NCBI RefSeq assembly: GCF_040802235.1
Contig: NC_133157.1
Coordinates: 24,135,501-24,199,500 of the forward strand
Length of the DNA: 64,000 bases
Direction: 5' to 3'
Origin: Manis javanica
Taxonomy: Eukaryota; Chordata; Mammalia; Pholidota; Manidae
Part shown: positions 23,656-34,861 of the stretch, piece by piece
Layout of the letters: each line of letters starts with the position of its first letter
Position numbering within the stretch: position 1 is the stretch's first letter
The notes under the pieces: model-generated
Seen by the model: the letters and a program-made list of their open reading frames with translations, nothing else
Told to the model about the DNA's origin: nothing
The model's database searches: none
Translations under genes and position numbers: made by a program

Positions 23656-23834
23656 AACCCTGAGAAGTGTCCACAAAGGACCTTGGCCCTGAGAGGTTTA
23701 TCCCAGCGGCACAGAGAGCATGTGTGAGATGCGGAGCTGGGCCTCGCAACCAGCCCAAGTTCACGTGCCTTCTGAAAAGAGCGCTCTGCTTGCTTTGAAA
23801 CATCCAACCATCCTATGAAAAAGAAAAGTAGATA

Positions 23835-23940
23835 TGAGTCTCCAGTTTTAAAATGAAGGAACTTTGGTCCATTGAAGACCAGTGACTTGCCCATGGTCAC
23901 AACTTAGTAGCAGCGGGAATAGAATCTTGAGACTTCCAAC
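23835..23940 (-). repeat. MIR SINE fragment, reverse orientation
   Basis: The segment reads ccagttttaaaatgaaggaa, gtgacttgcccatggtcac and aacttagtagcagcgggaat. Confidence 0.8.
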
Positions 23941-23984
23941 ACAGAAAAATGGAGAAAGGCACACCCATTTGGAGATGCATCTGA

Positions 23985-24150
23985 GTTTATATCCCACCCC
24001 ACCCAGGACTTGGGCAAATGTTCATCACGCTAGGCTCCCAGCTTCTTCATCTGTAAAGTAGAGGTAAGAATGACTTCCTGCAAGGTGGTTTGGGAAGATG
24101 AGCTGAGACTCCTGCTATATGATAAAGTGCCCAGCCACTACCTGGCTGGC
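23985..24150 (+). repeat. MIR SINE fragment
   Basis: It contains ggacttgggcaaatgttcat, cagcttcttcatctgtaaag, taggtaag-type sequence and a tgataaagtgcccagccac tail. Confidence 0.8.
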
Positions 24151-24654
24151 CTTGGGAAAGGAGTGGGGGAGGACGTGCTGCACAAAGACAAGTGCGCAAA
24201 GATTTGCAAGTGGCATGGAAAAGCAGAAGGCACCCCTGCCTCCTCTCCTGGGCTTGGGATGCCAAAGGCCAGGTGCATGTGGAGTCCTCAGCAGAGAGAC
24301 AAGGGATGGAGGGGAGGCACGGTTGGGGCAGGAGACACAGACCAGGGGAGTCAGCATGCTTAAGGAAACCATGGTGACGGGGTAAGTTGAACCTTCCCAG
24401 GGAGAGAGCTGAAGATGGAAACCAGAGGTGTGCCTAGGACCAGGAGGCAAGGGAAGAGACTTGGGAAGGGCAGGGACCCAAAACACACAGTGATTATATA
24501 ATCGCCACCACAACAATCAGCCCAGAAATAGTAACTCTGTTTATTCAACATTTTCCTCCAAGTATTTTCTAAGAGATTTTTTTTTCCACTAAAGGAACAG
24601 GTGATCCCACAGTGCTAAGAGTCATGTTAGAGGAAAGTAACCCAAGTTTTCCTT

Positions 24655-24775
24655 ACTTTCCAACTAGAACAAGAACTTCTCAAGTACAACAAGCTATAGA
24701 CCCATAGCCCAGCACAAGGCCTGGCCCAGGGCAGCCTCAATCAATATCATGAACAGATGGAGAAATTAATGAAGA
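24655..24775 (+). repeat. L2 3' tail
   Basis: The end of an L2 is suggested by agaacaagaacttctcaagt, catagcccagcacaaggcct and a diverged gcctcaatcaatatcatgaa end. Confidence 0.6.
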
Positions 24776-24949
24776 GCTAGCACTAAGAGCAGAAGGGGAA
24801 ATACCCAGATAGTCCTTAAATTCACATTTTGCTAATATGAATAATATTATATTCATACAAAGATAATAATCTGACTTTATTATTATTTTATCTTATTTTC
24901 CAAATGAGTAACTAAACTATGATTAGGAGTAGAAAAGCTGTCTTGAGTT

Positions 24950-25085
24950 AAACTAATGTGAATGAACTCCTGCCTCCTCTAGTTACCTCTCTGAGCTTCA
25001 GTTTCCTCATCTGTTAAATAAACATTATTTTGTATTTGGAACCTTTGCTGGGAGGAGTCAAGCTAATGCACATAAAGTGCCACTG
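24950..25085 (+). repeat. MIR SINE fragment
   Basis: Clear MIR core: ttacctctctgagcttcag, tttcctcatctgttaaataa, then a gctaatgcacataaagtgcc tail. Confidence 0.85.
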
Positions 25086-26457
25086 ATATGGTTTTCACTT
25101 TATACATGAAGCCTTGTCTTCCAGACCAGAAGGCAAGCCCAGTGAGATTCAGAAACACAGCATATGCATTGCATTCTCTGACCTCAAAGCAATTCAGTTG
25201 GAAAAAAATAACAGAAAAAGAACCAAGAGAATGTTATGGTTTGGGAAATGTCCTAGTATACTTCTAAATAACTCAAAGACCAAAGAAAGAATGAAAGTGA
25301 AAATTAGAACATACCTAGAACTGAATGCCAATGAAAATGCTGCACATCAGAATGCACTGAACACAACTTGAGAAAGAATATAGAGCCTTCAAGGCTTAGA
25401 TTAGAAAAGAACAGAACAGCTGAAGCCAATGAGCTAAGACTCCAACTTCTGGGATTAGAAAATAACCACAGAATAAGCCCAAGGAGAGTAGACATAAGAA
25501 AGAAGCAAAAATGAGAGAAATGTGTAAACTAGAAAATGAAAATAAGACAGCCTTAACAAAGTCGAAGATGGAAGTATAGCTTTGATATCAAAAACAGGCA
25601 AAAATAATATAAAAAAGGAAAATCACTACTCAATAAATAGCCTTATGAAGCTAGATGCAAAGTCCCTGAACAAAATGTTGGCAAATCAAAACCAGAAGAT
25701 ATAAAGAAAGATAAAATGATGAAATTTGGTTTACTTAAAAATGCCATGTAGACTTACATTAGATATTTATTTTTGCTATTCATCACTGTAGTATAGGAGA
25801 TAAATCACAAGACCATATGAGTAGATGTGCAAAAAGTCCCTGAAAAATTCAACACTAATAAGTGCTTTAAAAAAACGTAACAAGCTAGAAATAGAAAGAA
25901 ATTTCCTTAACTTGAAAAAGGATATTTACAAAAATCCAAAGTAAATATCATACTCAATGGTGAATTACTAGAGGAATTTCCTTTACAGTCAGCAAAGAAA
26001 TTGCTATCCTGGTTTAAATTTGACATTTTTTTGGAAGTCCTACCTCATACCATTAGTACAAAAAAGAGAAAGGTATAAAAAGTATATTTATTCCCAAATT
26101 ATATTATTGTCTATGGAAAAACACTAATAGAAGCTATAAATTATTAGAACAAATAATAAAATTAGCAAAAAGTTATCAGTTAAAACTCAAAAAGTAACAT
26201 TTTTAGAAGTTATATTTTTATAACCCAAGAACCAACAAAGTGTGATTTAAAAAATACAATTTATGATGTTAACAAAAATAATTCAAATAAAAAATGTGCA
26301 ATAAATTTATGAAAGAAACCATTAAACTTGTTAGATGATATTTTAAACTATTTAAATGGAAGGAGAGAGTAATACTGTGTCCACGGATGGGAAGTTTCAG
26401 TATATAGATGTTAACTGTCCACAAACTGATCTGCAAATTCAAACAACTGAAATCAAA

Positions 26458-26847
26458 ATACCAGCAGGGAAACTGAAGGAATAAAATAGCAACAGACTCA
26501 CAGACTCCAAGGGACTAGTGGTTACCAAAGGGGAGGGGTGGAGGAGGGTAGGTGGAGAGGGAGGGAGATGGGGATTGAGGGGTATTATGATTAATGCACA
26601 TGGTATGTGGGGGGTAACGAGGAAGACAGTTTAGCACAGAAAAGACAAGTAGGGTCTCTGTGGCATCTTCACTGAAGGGCAGTGACTGCAATGGGGTAAT
26701 GGAGGGGGATTCGATAATAAGGGTGAATGTAGTAATTAGATTGTTTTTCTTGTGAAACCTTCATAAGAGTGTATATCAATGATACCTTAATGGAAAAAAA
26801 AGAAGAAAGAAAAAATGCCTCAAAAAAAAAAAAACATACCAGCAGGG
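26458..26847 (+). mobile_element. Young 5'-truncated LINE-1 3' end with perfect 12-bp TSD
   Basis: The insert proper is 26470-26835. It is flanked by the perfect direct repeat ataccagcaggg at 26458-26469 and 26836-26847, so the exact insertion point in the old L1 is known. It holds no more than a few tens of bases before the 3' UTR (ccaagggactagtggttacc, a G-rich tract, aaaccttcataagagtgtat) and an A-rich tail with G interruptions. It belongs to the same 3' UTR type as 56303-57437. Confidence 0.95.
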
Positions 26848-28403
26848 TTATCCAAGCAATTCAAACATCTAATTTGAAATGTATGAACTAGAGCCAATAG
26901 AGATTCAGACAATTTTGAAGAAAAACAAATAAAGCTTGCCCTTTCAAATATCAGTACTTACTTTAAAATTATTAAAATTAAGACAGGGTACTATTGATAA
27001 GTGGGAGACATATATGCCAACTGGGAGAAAATTGAGCCCAGAAACAGACCTGTGCATTCAGAGGTACCTAAAACAGGAAAGAGTTTCATGGAAGGTCAGT
27101 GGATAGAGATGAACCATTCAAAATGTTTAAGGAACAATCAGTTATGTATATAGGAGATAAAACAAAAATGTTGATCCCTACCTCACCCATACAAAAAAAA
27201 ATACCTATTTTAGTGACTGAAATGAAAAGCAAAACTCGAAAATTTTTGGAAAAACAATATAGAATATACTGTTGACTTCAGGGTAGAGAAGGATTTCTTA
27301 AATAAGACATACCAAAAAAAAAATTACACTTTACCAGGTTGATCACTTCAACAACCTCTGCATCAAACTACAATAAAGAAAAGTGAAAAGGCAAAAAAAT
27401 GGGAGAAAATATTTACATACAATGAAGGCATAGTACTTAGAATTTATAAAGAATTCTTACAAAAAAACCCAAGCCAGATGTATCCAGAAAAAAACAAGCC
27501 TAACAGAAAAATGAGTAGAAGATATGAAAAGATATTTCAAAAGAGAAGAAAACTTGAATGGCCAAAATAAAAACAAAAATAAAGGCAGCCAACCTGATGA
27601 AAAATCAAGAAAATTTAAATTGGAATCACAATGTGATATCATTTTCATCTGCCAGAATGGCAAAAATTGAAAAGGCTGACAATACTCAGAATTGCAAAGG
27701 ATCTATAGCAACAGGAGCCCTTAAAACCCTGCCAAAGGAGTCTAAATTATTTGTGCAGTCATCTGGAAAACAATTTGCCATTTTCTAGTACATTTGGGCA
27801 TGTGGGGTCCAACACAGACGCAGGCCCTAAATTACAAACTCTTACACATGTGAGCCAGGAGACATGCCTAGAATGTTCATAAAGGCGTTGTGTGAAATAG
27901 CCAAACACCAGAAAACAACCTAAGTTCCTACCGATAGGGTGATGGGCAAGTCCAGCCATTTGTGATAGATCCATACAATGAAATACTGTACAGCAGAAAA
28001 AAATGAATGAACAAAGCTATATGTATCATTCATGCATCACCATGGCTGAATATCACAGACTTTATGAGGAATCAAAAATAAAAGCAATGACTTCCTAACC
28101 TTTCTTTATGTCTTGGCTCACAAGAAAAAGATATTACTTCTGCCTACACAGTACACCACAATCAACTTGCAATCTGGGGTGATGCACCCAGAATCACAGG
28201 GTGACAAGATCACGGGAGGGCATGCAGTGTATTCTCCCATGTGTTGGAAATATTTCATTACAACTGTGGGATACAAAGCTGTATGTATCATATGAACTTA
28301 ACTATTTTTAAAAAGTATAGAAAAAAACACCAAGAAGAAAATGTATCCAAGTGTTAACCATGGTCATCTTTGCATGACAGATGCCTTCCTCCTGCCCCCT
28401 CCC

Positions 28404-28421
28404 TTTTTTTTTTTTTTTTGG
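28404..28421. repeat. Poly(T) tract
   Basis: A run of about 18 T residues follows a C-rich block (tcctgccccctccc). It may be the expanded edge of a very old repeat. Confidence 0.9.
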
Positions 28422-28689
28422 TAGTTTCTAATTTTCTACAATGAACGCATATGTCTTTTAAAACCAAGGAAAGAAATAATACTTTGCTTAACAAGACAAA
28501 CCCCTAATTGTGAGGATAAATACCAGGCAGTTGAAAGGAGACTGAAGGAAAAAAAAAAAAACCACTAGGTATAAAAATAACTTTCCCTGGGTTTGATCTT
28601 CAAGCAACAAGCTACAATCTCAGGAACTCTTTCTCCCCTGAGCTTTTCTGGGTTCTACACAATAAAATAAGGCAAAATGTGCCTGTTGA

Positions 28690-29370
28690 ATTATATTGTT
28701 CCCTAGTCAGGTAGAAAAGAGAAACCTTTTGTGCATTTAAGGAAAAAGCACACTGGTGCTCCCCAGGCCTTATTTTTAGATTTACTGTAATGCGGTCTCC
28801 TAAAAGGCTGTGCAGCCAAGTGAACTCAGAATGTTTGTTTTTCCTTCTTTAAGCATCGCTTGTTTCTGTTTTTGTGTGGAGGTGAGTGCATGGCAGCCTC
28901 CCTGCAGGCAGGAACTTCCCTTCGGATTAGTGTGGCCACAGCCTCTCGCAGGCCTCAGCAGTTGCTAAATTATTTCCTGGGAGGAGATCGGGAAGTTGGG
29001 GCAGTGAGAGAATAACAGGAGCAATCATAGTCAGCTGGGATTATGGCTTCCCTGGTGCTGATGGGAAGCCCAGACGCCCAAAGGGCCAGACCTGCCTCCT
29101 GTCTGAGGAAGGGAACCAGGGTGGGACTCAGTGCCAACAGCTGTGGCCACCTTTGCCTTGTGCCTTTCCCTGACACCCAGACCCGGTCTTTTAGCCCCTC
29201 AGTGATGTCCCACCTACCTGCATGCTAAGAACCAGTTTTAGGGTTCTACCCAGAGGCCTTAAAACTCCTCTTGAGGGCAGTGTATGGAGAGAGAAGGAGG
29301 ATGACGAGAAGGAAAGAAGAAAAGAGAGACAAGAGGAAAATCATCTTCAAAGTAACAGCTAGTGCATCTT
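28690..29370. other. Unique sequence, possible conserved non-coding DNA
   Basis: This segment lacks recognisable repeats. It includes ggccttatttttagattta (an A/T-rich block similar to MEF2-type sites) and a GC-richer part 28,880-29,180. No protein domain is visible in the 60-70-codon frames. A purine-rich tract lies at 29,288-29,340. Confidence 0.4.
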
Positions 29371-29374
29371 CAGT

Positions 29375-29570
29375 ACCTACCCCATGCCAGACGTAGCCCA
29401 GACTACCTCATTCAGCCCTCAAAGCAGTACAGGAATTCGGTGGGTTTTTTGGGGGGTTTTTTTGCGCCTATTTTTCAGCAAACGAAACTGACCTCCAAAA
29501 CAATTAAGCAAATTGTCCACAGTCATGTGCTATTAAGGGCTGGAACTAGGACTTGATCCTAGTCTATGGT
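29375..29570 (-). repeat. MIR SINE, reverse orientation
   Basis: It reads like reverse MIR (caaattgtccacagtcatg, tgctattaagggctggaact, aggacttgatcctagtc). A T/G-rich run (ggttttttggggggtttttttg) has expanded inside it. Confidence 0.7.
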
Positions 29571-29719
29571 TGTTGAGTTTGAATCTTAACTATGATTCCT
29601 CCTATCAAACCCTCAAGTACCCATCAAAGGACCCTGAGGAGTTGAGTTTTTCCTTTAAAAAAGAAAAAAAAAAAGCTAAATGTGGCTGAGCTGCCCCCCC
29701 AGGCATTACGCGGCTCCTT

Positions 29720-29985
29720 TTTCTTGAACTTCCTTATCAGAACCCCACACCTACCTCTGCAGTCTCTCCCCAGCATGACCCCCACCCATCTACCTAAGTC
29801 TCAAGTTTGCATAGTATGCCTGGTCCCCCATGGGCCTCCACCTCTCCAGGTTCAAGACTGTCTCTGGTTTTAACCACCATGCTGCTCTTCTTCCTTCAGT
29901 TTCCTGAAATGTCTTCTTTTCAGCCTAGTAAGTCAAGGTCTGCCTCTTCCAAGAAGCTTTCCCTGATTTCAACAAATTCATTCAT
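29720..29985 (+). repeat. L2 fragment
   Basis: C/T-rich sequence ends in ggtctgcctcttccaagaag and ctttccctgatttcaac, the L2 block that normally reads like 'ggccttccctgacc'. Confidence 0.6.
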
Positions 29986-30200
29986 CTCATTTGTTCAATC
30001 AACAAGTTTGATTAAGCACTGCCATATGACAGGCCCTGTGAATTAAATAATCAATAAATATACAACTGAAACTTTTCAGGGAGGTCAAGAAAGGCTTTGC
30101 TGAAGAATCAGTGGTTGCTCAGAGATCTCAGAGATGAGTAAGACAAGTTAGAAGAAAACCTGGAGGAGGGAGGAGGGCTGCTAAGTGGAGGGGACCGAGG
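29986..30200 (+). repeat. Ancient mammalian interspersed repeat (family not named)
   Basis: It contains catttgttcaatcaacaagt, gattaagcactgccatatga and, further on, cagggaggtcaagaaaggct, in the same order as the copies at 5185 and 43380. Confidence 0.55.
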
Positions 30201-30229
30201 AAACACATGGACCAACCAACAGACCAGAG

Positions 30230-30400
30230 ACAAAGCACAGCTCTGCTGTGAACTAGCTGTGGGAATATGAGAACATTCTGCCCACCTTTCTGAAACTCAG
30301 TCACTGGTCATGGTGCTTATCCCATGGTCTGGATACAGCACAATCCTGTTTGTAAAGCTCCTGGCACAAAAATGTTACATAGTAGGTTCTCATGTATGTA
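30230..30400 (+). repeat. MIR SINE fragment
   Basis: Diverged MIR: tgctgtgaactagctgtggg, cacctttctgaaactcagtc and a gtaaagctcctggcacaaaa tail. Confidence 0.65.
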
Positions 30401-30461
30401 TATGTTTCAGTCCAAAGATATTTCCCTCAGGGGGTAGAAATAATTTTGGACATTAAAACAG

Positions 30462-31603
30462 TTGTACTTTTCCCAGCAAAGGACACCACCAATAGAACAA
30501 AAAGGCATCCTACAGTATGGGAGAATATATTCATAAATGACAGATCCAATAAAGGCTTGACATTCAAAATATTTAAAGAGCTCATGCACCTCAACAAACG
30601 AAAAGCAAATAATCCAATCAAAAAATGGTCAGAGGAACTGAACAGACAGTTCTCCAAAGAAGAAATTCAGATGGCCAACAGACACATGAAAAGATGCTCC
30701 ACATCACTAGTCATCAGAGAAATGCAAATTAAAACCACAATGAGATATCACCTCACACCAGTAAGGATGGCCACCATCCAAAAGACAAACAACAGCAAAT
30801 GCTGGCGAGGATGTGGAGAAAGGGGAACCCTCCTACACTGCTGGTGAGAATGTAAATTAGTTCAACCATTGTGGAAAGCACTATGGAGATTCCTCAAAGA
30901 GCTCAAAATAGAAATACCATTTGACCCAGGAATTCCACTCCTAGGAATTTACCTTAAGAATGTAGCAGCCCAGTTTGAAGAAGACAGATGCACCCCTATG
31001 TTTATCGCAGCACTATTTACAATAGCCAAGAAATGGAAGCAACCTAAGTGTCCGTCAGTAGATGAATGGATAAAGAAGATGTGGTACATATACACAATGG
31101 AATATTATTCAGCCATAAGAAAGAAACAAATCTTACCATTTGCAACAACATGGATGGAGCTAGAGGGTACTATGCTCAGTGAAATAAGTCAGGCAGAGAA
31201 AGACAAGAATCAAATGATTTCACTCATCTGTGGAGTATAAGAACAAAGAAAAAACTGAAGGAGCCAAACAGCAGCAGACTCACAGAACCGAAGAATGGAC
31301 TAACAGTTACCAAAGGGAAAGGGACTGGGGAGGATGGGTGGGAAGGGAGAGATAAGGGGAGGTGGGGAGGAAGAAAGGGGGCCTTACAATTAGCATGTAT
31401 AATATGGGGGGTGCACAGGGGGGGCTGTGCAACACAGAGAAGACAAGTAGTGATTCTATAGCATCTTACTACGCTGATGGACAGTTGACTGTAATGGGGT
31501 TTGTTGGGGGAACTTGGTGATGGGGAGAGTTTAGTAAACATAATGTTCCTCATGTAATTGTAGATTAATGATACCAAAAAAAAAAAAAACATTGTACTTT
31601 TCC
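30462..31603 (+). mobile_element. Young 5'-truncated LINE-1 with 12-bp TSD (subfamily A)
   Basis: The insert proper is 30474-31591 (1,118 bp). It is flanked by ttgtacttttcc at 30462-30473 and 31592-31603. It holds the last quarter of ORF2 and a 351-bp 3' UTR with a G-rich tract near 31315-31346, a ggcctttac-type middle, and an end of the form gattaatgatacc followed by about 14 A. The short poly(A), clear TSD and low divergence from its relatives argue for a comparatively recent insertion. Confidence 0.97.
30474..31240 (+). pseudogene. LINE-1 ORF2 C-terminal remnant
   Basis: This is the C-terminal end of L1 ORF2p, a reverse transcriptase/endonuclease. Only the part after the RT core remains, from [19 protein letters not shown] to the natural stop after SLICGV. 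It contains the Cys-containing tail region ([16 protein letters not shown]) and the ILPFATTWMELEG block. It is broken by a TGG to TGA change at 30845-30847, where the related copy at 56303 keeps an amino acid. There is no endonuclease or RT domain, so it cannot be active. Confidence 0.95.
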
Positions 31604-31609
31604 TAAGCA

Positions 31610-31790
31610 TCAGAGTTTTAGGGCAAAGAGTAGAATAACGTTATCAGTCAACTCCAGATCCCTGAGGTCACCACTGTCTGTTATTCGTGGCCACGCTCAA
31701 AGCCCCACTGAAGAAGGGGACTTCACTTGTCTTGCTCACTACCTACTGCATCCCCAGTGCTAAAGCAATTGCAGAATATCTGATGGCTTT
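31610..31790 (+). repeat. L2 3' tail (degenerate)
   Basis: It contains aagaaggggacttcacttgt, cttgctcactacctactgca and tccccagtgctaaagcaatt, the L2 tail order. Confidence 0.65.
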
Positions 31791-31804
31791 ACGTCTCTGC
31801 TAGA

Positions 31805-31985
31805 CCAATGGTTTGCAAAGACTGATTCTCCAAGCAGCAGCTGCTTGGAGCTTGCCAGAAATGCAAATTCTCAGGCCCCAGCCCAGGCCTGCTGAATCAG
31901 GAACGCTGGGGTAGTGCCAAGGAACTGGTGTTTTCACAAGCTCTTCAGATAACTCTGATGCCCACTTGAGTTTGGGAAGCACAGG
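31805..31985 (+). mobile_element. MER5A-type hAT-Charlie DNA transposon relic
   Basis: The order matches MER5A: ccaatggtttgcaaagactg, ttgccagaaatgcaaattct, caggccccagcccaggcctg, ctgaatcaggaacgctgggg and a final gatgcccacttgagtttggg block. Non-autonomous and immobile. The overlapping minus-strand frame (31800-32180) is not a gene. Confidence 0.9.
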
Positions 31986-32169
31986 TCTAGAGATGGGCCC
32001 CTGGAACACTGGGGTATTTGGTTCTAAGCACATGGCACCAAGCAAGCTTATCAGAACTAAAAACTGGTTGTTCCTCCTGGAACTGAATTTCCACTGCAAA
32101 ACTGAAGCCAAATGGAAGAACATCAGAAGCAAACAGCTCAGGGAATAGGGCCTCTCCCTTTCATTTGGC

Positions 32170-32300
32170 CCCTTCGCCAAGTCCTTCTGGATGCATTCAA
32201 GTCCTAACTTAAAAATCCCCTCCTCTGGGAAGCCCTCAGAAGCAATTCCCAGAAAAATACTCCCTCCCTGTGTTCCCAGGGTACAGAATGTAGGCGTTTA
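32170..32300 (+). repeat. L2 fragment
   Basis: It contains cattcaagtcctaacttaaa, aatcccctcctctgggaagc and a diverged tail. Confidence 0.55.
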
Positions 32301-32360
32301 TTTTGACCAGCATCTTACGGTGGTATATGAATTAGTTTGGAGCTCTCTCCCCCTAGATAT

Positions 32361-32680
32361 GTGCCATCCAGTATGGTAGCCACCAGCCACACGTGGCTAC
32401 TGAGCACCACCAGTGGGGCTGGGACAAACTGAGATAAGCTGTAAGTGTAAAATCCACACTGGGGTTTGAAAAAAACATAGTATGAATAAAAGAATGTAAA
32501 ACAGCTCATTAACAATTTTTATATTGATTACATATTAGAACAATATTTCGGGTATACTGGGTTAAATAAGTATACTATCAAATTAATTTCACCTGTTGCA
32601 GTTTTCTGTTGCATCTACTAAACAATTTAAAGTTGCACATGCAGCTCACATCAGAGTTCTATTGGACAGCACTCTCTACT
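32361..32680 (-). mobile_element. hAT-Charlie-type non-autonomous DNA transposon relic
   Basis: The ends are gccatccagtatggtagcc and ctattggacagcactc, the usual inverted ends of a widespread mammalian hAT family (gctgtccaatagaa and the reverse). The inside holds cagccacacgtggctactga, gtaagtgtaaaatccacac and tttcacctgttgcag. I assign it to minus strand only by the usual consensus orientation. No TSD is readable. Confidence 0.8.
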
Positions 32681-33568
32681 ATCAGAATTCCACCGTGGAT
32701 GAGGCCGGGGCTCACTCACTTTGGATCCAATGCCTCCTCCCCTCTCCTGCACATAATAGATAGTCAAGAAATGAGTGCAGAAAAATAAAAGAATTCACAA
32801 ATACCTTCAGTATCGATCTTAAATGAAGATGCATTGATATCAACATCTGGGACCCATGCAGTTTGTTCCAAAGAAATAGGAAAAGTTGGGGGTGGGGGGG
32901 TGGAGAAGGCTTAAAGTCCCTGCATCTGATGCTGACCCCTAAGCAGCCAGATGATTTCATGCAACAAAATCTTCTTAACTCCACTACTTGCTGCCATGTC
33001 CACCCCATAGGCTCTGTTGGGAGCCAAATGAGACAATAAAACAGGAGCCCAGTGCAGCGACAGCACTAGAGGAGTGTGAGAAATTATCCCCCATTCTCCC
33101 ACCCCATCCCCTCTAGTTGTCTGGCTTAGATTTTCTAGAAAGCTACAGAGTATGCAGATACTGTGTTCCCAGGAATTATAGCTCATTTTATAATGTTTCA
33201 GGTGAGACAAGAAACTTTAAAAGCACAACTGTTTTCCTTGTCTTTAAACTAAATAGGATTTCACTGTAAGAGAAGCATTCAAAAAAGAGGGAATGGAGGA
33301 AGGAATGGGTTCCTGCTCCCCTCCTCTTAGTTGCTCAGACTGTGTAATCCTTGCTGCATGTCTGGAACTAGAGGGAAAGTTATCTTCTTAGAGTTGAAAG
33401 TTTATCTTAGATCAGTCCTGCCAATATCAAAAATTCAACAGCCCACCAGGTGTCTAATAGCAGTTGTCAATGATGCAGTTACAGTCGATCTTCATCATTC
33501 CCAAATTATTAACCCCAATTTACAATTTAGCCTACTCACTAAATTATATTTGTAACCTCAAACCAATA

Positions 33569-34022
33569 CAGTCTCCTCCCTTACAGGGGCAAAGTTCTGA
33601 GATCACCAGTGGATGCCTGAAACTGAAGGTAATAGCCACCCCTGTACCTGTTTTTTCCTATACAAACTATGATAAAGTTGAATGTACAAATTAGGCACAG
33701 CCAGAGATTAACAACATTAGCTAGTAATAAAATAGAACAATTATACCAATATACTATAATAAAACCTATGTGAACATGGTCTCTCTCCCTCTCAAAATAT
33801 TTTGTTCTGTAGTCCCTGTTCCTTCTGTGATGCTGGGAGATGATAAAATGCCTGTGTGATGTGCTGAGGTGAGGCGAGTGATGCAGGCTCTGTGATGTAG
33901 CATTGGGCTGCTATGACCTTCTGAGGATGCTTCAGGAGGAGGATCGCTTGCTTCAGGACTGCAGCTGACCTCAGGTAACTGAAGTTGCAGAAAGCAAAAT
34001 TGCACATAGGGAGGAACCACTG
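33569..34022 (+). mobile_element. Tigger-type (TcMar) non-autonomous DNA transposon, copy 1
   Basis: The element is 454 bp with TA on both sides (33567-33568 and 34023-34024). The left end starts CAGTCTCCTCCC and the right end, reversed, starts CAGTGGTTCCTCCC, so the terminal inverted repeats are visible. Inside are agtggatgcctgaaactgaa, aattaggcacagccagagat and ccttctgaggatgcttcagg. It is the same family as 62534-63001. No transposase is encoded; the frames at 33766-34122 run through it by chance. Confidence 0.9.
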
Positions 34023-34087
34023 TACTCACAGGGTCTCTAAGGTCATCCAGAGACCAGCGCAGAGCCATGGGAAATCTGAGTCCCTGG

Positions 34088-34465
34088 ACACACACTGCTG
34101 TGGGCTGAATTCTGTCCCTCATCCCCCAAATTCATATGTTGAAGCCCTAACACCCAGAACCTCAGAATGTGACTGTTTTTGGAGACCAGGCTTTAAAGAG
34201 ATAATTACGTTAAAATGAGGCCATTAGCATGTGCCTAAGTCTATTCTGTCTGATGTCCTTATGAAAAAAGGTTGGGACATGCAGAGAAACCCCAGAAAAA
34301 GCCATATGAAGACACAGAGAGAAGGTGACCACCTACAAACCAAGGAGAGAGGCCATAGGAGTAACCAAACCTGCTGACACCTTGATATCCAGTCTCCAAA
34401 CTGCGGAAAAATTAGTGTTGTTGATGCCACCCAGCTCACGGCGCTTTGTTACGGCAGCCGGACGG
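34088..34465 (+). repeat. MLT1-type LTR of the ERVL-MaLR group
   Basis: It follows the MLT1/MaLR LTR consensus in order: tgtgggctgaattctgtccc, tcatatgttgaagccctaac, agagataattacgttaaaat, ggtgaccacctacaaaccaa and, near the end, gttgatgccacccagctcac and gctttgttacggcagcc. It is a solo LTR with no internal coding sequence. Such LTRs are non-autonomous relics of an endogenous retrovirus-like lineage and no viral gene is present. Confidence 0.9.
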
Positions 34466-34499
34466 ACAGCCGCACACGCTCCCAGCTGAGGGCAAACAA

Positions 34500-34861
34500 C
34501 GCACGGTTCTGCCTTCTTGCTTTGTTCTCATACTGGAATCAGGTGTCCTTTTCATGGCCTATTAGTGCCACGTTTTTCATATTTTTGCACTTTTTTTGGT
34601 GTTTTCATGGCTTAAAATGGTCCCCAAGCACAGTGCTGAAGTACCATCTATGCTTCCTAATAAGCCCAGACAGTGGTAATAAGCCTTTCAGAGGAAATAC
34701 ATGTTAGAGAAGCTCATTCAGGCCTGAGTTACAATGCTTTTAACAGCACTGATGGCATATATAGGGTTTGGGTGTGTGTGTGTGTGTGTATGTGTGTGTG
34801 CACATTAGTGTTCATGGTGACTTTACAGACCATAACTGCAGCATATAAAGAAAATCAACTG
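34500..34861 (+). mobile_element. Tigger-family (TcMar-Tigger) 3'-end fragment with internal GT microsatellite
   Basis: It matches the end region of an autonomous Tigger: cacgtttttcatatttttgc, ttaaaatggtccccaagcac, cagtgctgaagtaccatcta and the final agtgttcatggtgactttac and cataactgcagcatataaag. The part between holds a (GT)n tract (34772-34801), which replaces sequence expected there. The left half and the transposase are gone; the right end, near 34861, directly meets an old L1. Confidence 0.75.

Larger units (their letters stand above)
25480..28460 (+). mobile_element. Old LINE-1 (L1M) body, plus strand, interrupted by a younger L1
   Basis: About 3 kb of AT-rich DNA carries degraded L1 ORF2. 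Recognisable blocks include the pre-insertion segment near 26,440 (caactgaaatcaaaatacc), gcccagaaacagacctgtgc near 27,040 and a late-ORF2 block near 27,880-28,070 (ccatttgtgatagatccatacaatg). Stops and indels occur throughout, so it is dead. The 5' edge is uncertain; the 3' end is probably close to the poly(T)-containing segment at 28,404. A younger L1 at 26,470-26,835 splits it. Confidence 0.8.

Noticed and set aside
33766..34122. 118-codon minus frame as a transposase remnant
   Set aside because: The element is a non-autonomous Tigger-type copy; the frame continues into the neighbouring DNA and shows no DDE-type motif.
34088..34465. Part of a full endogenous retrovirus
   Set aside because: Only a single LTR is present, with no internal gag, pol or env-like sequence on either side; a DNA transposon and L1 follow.
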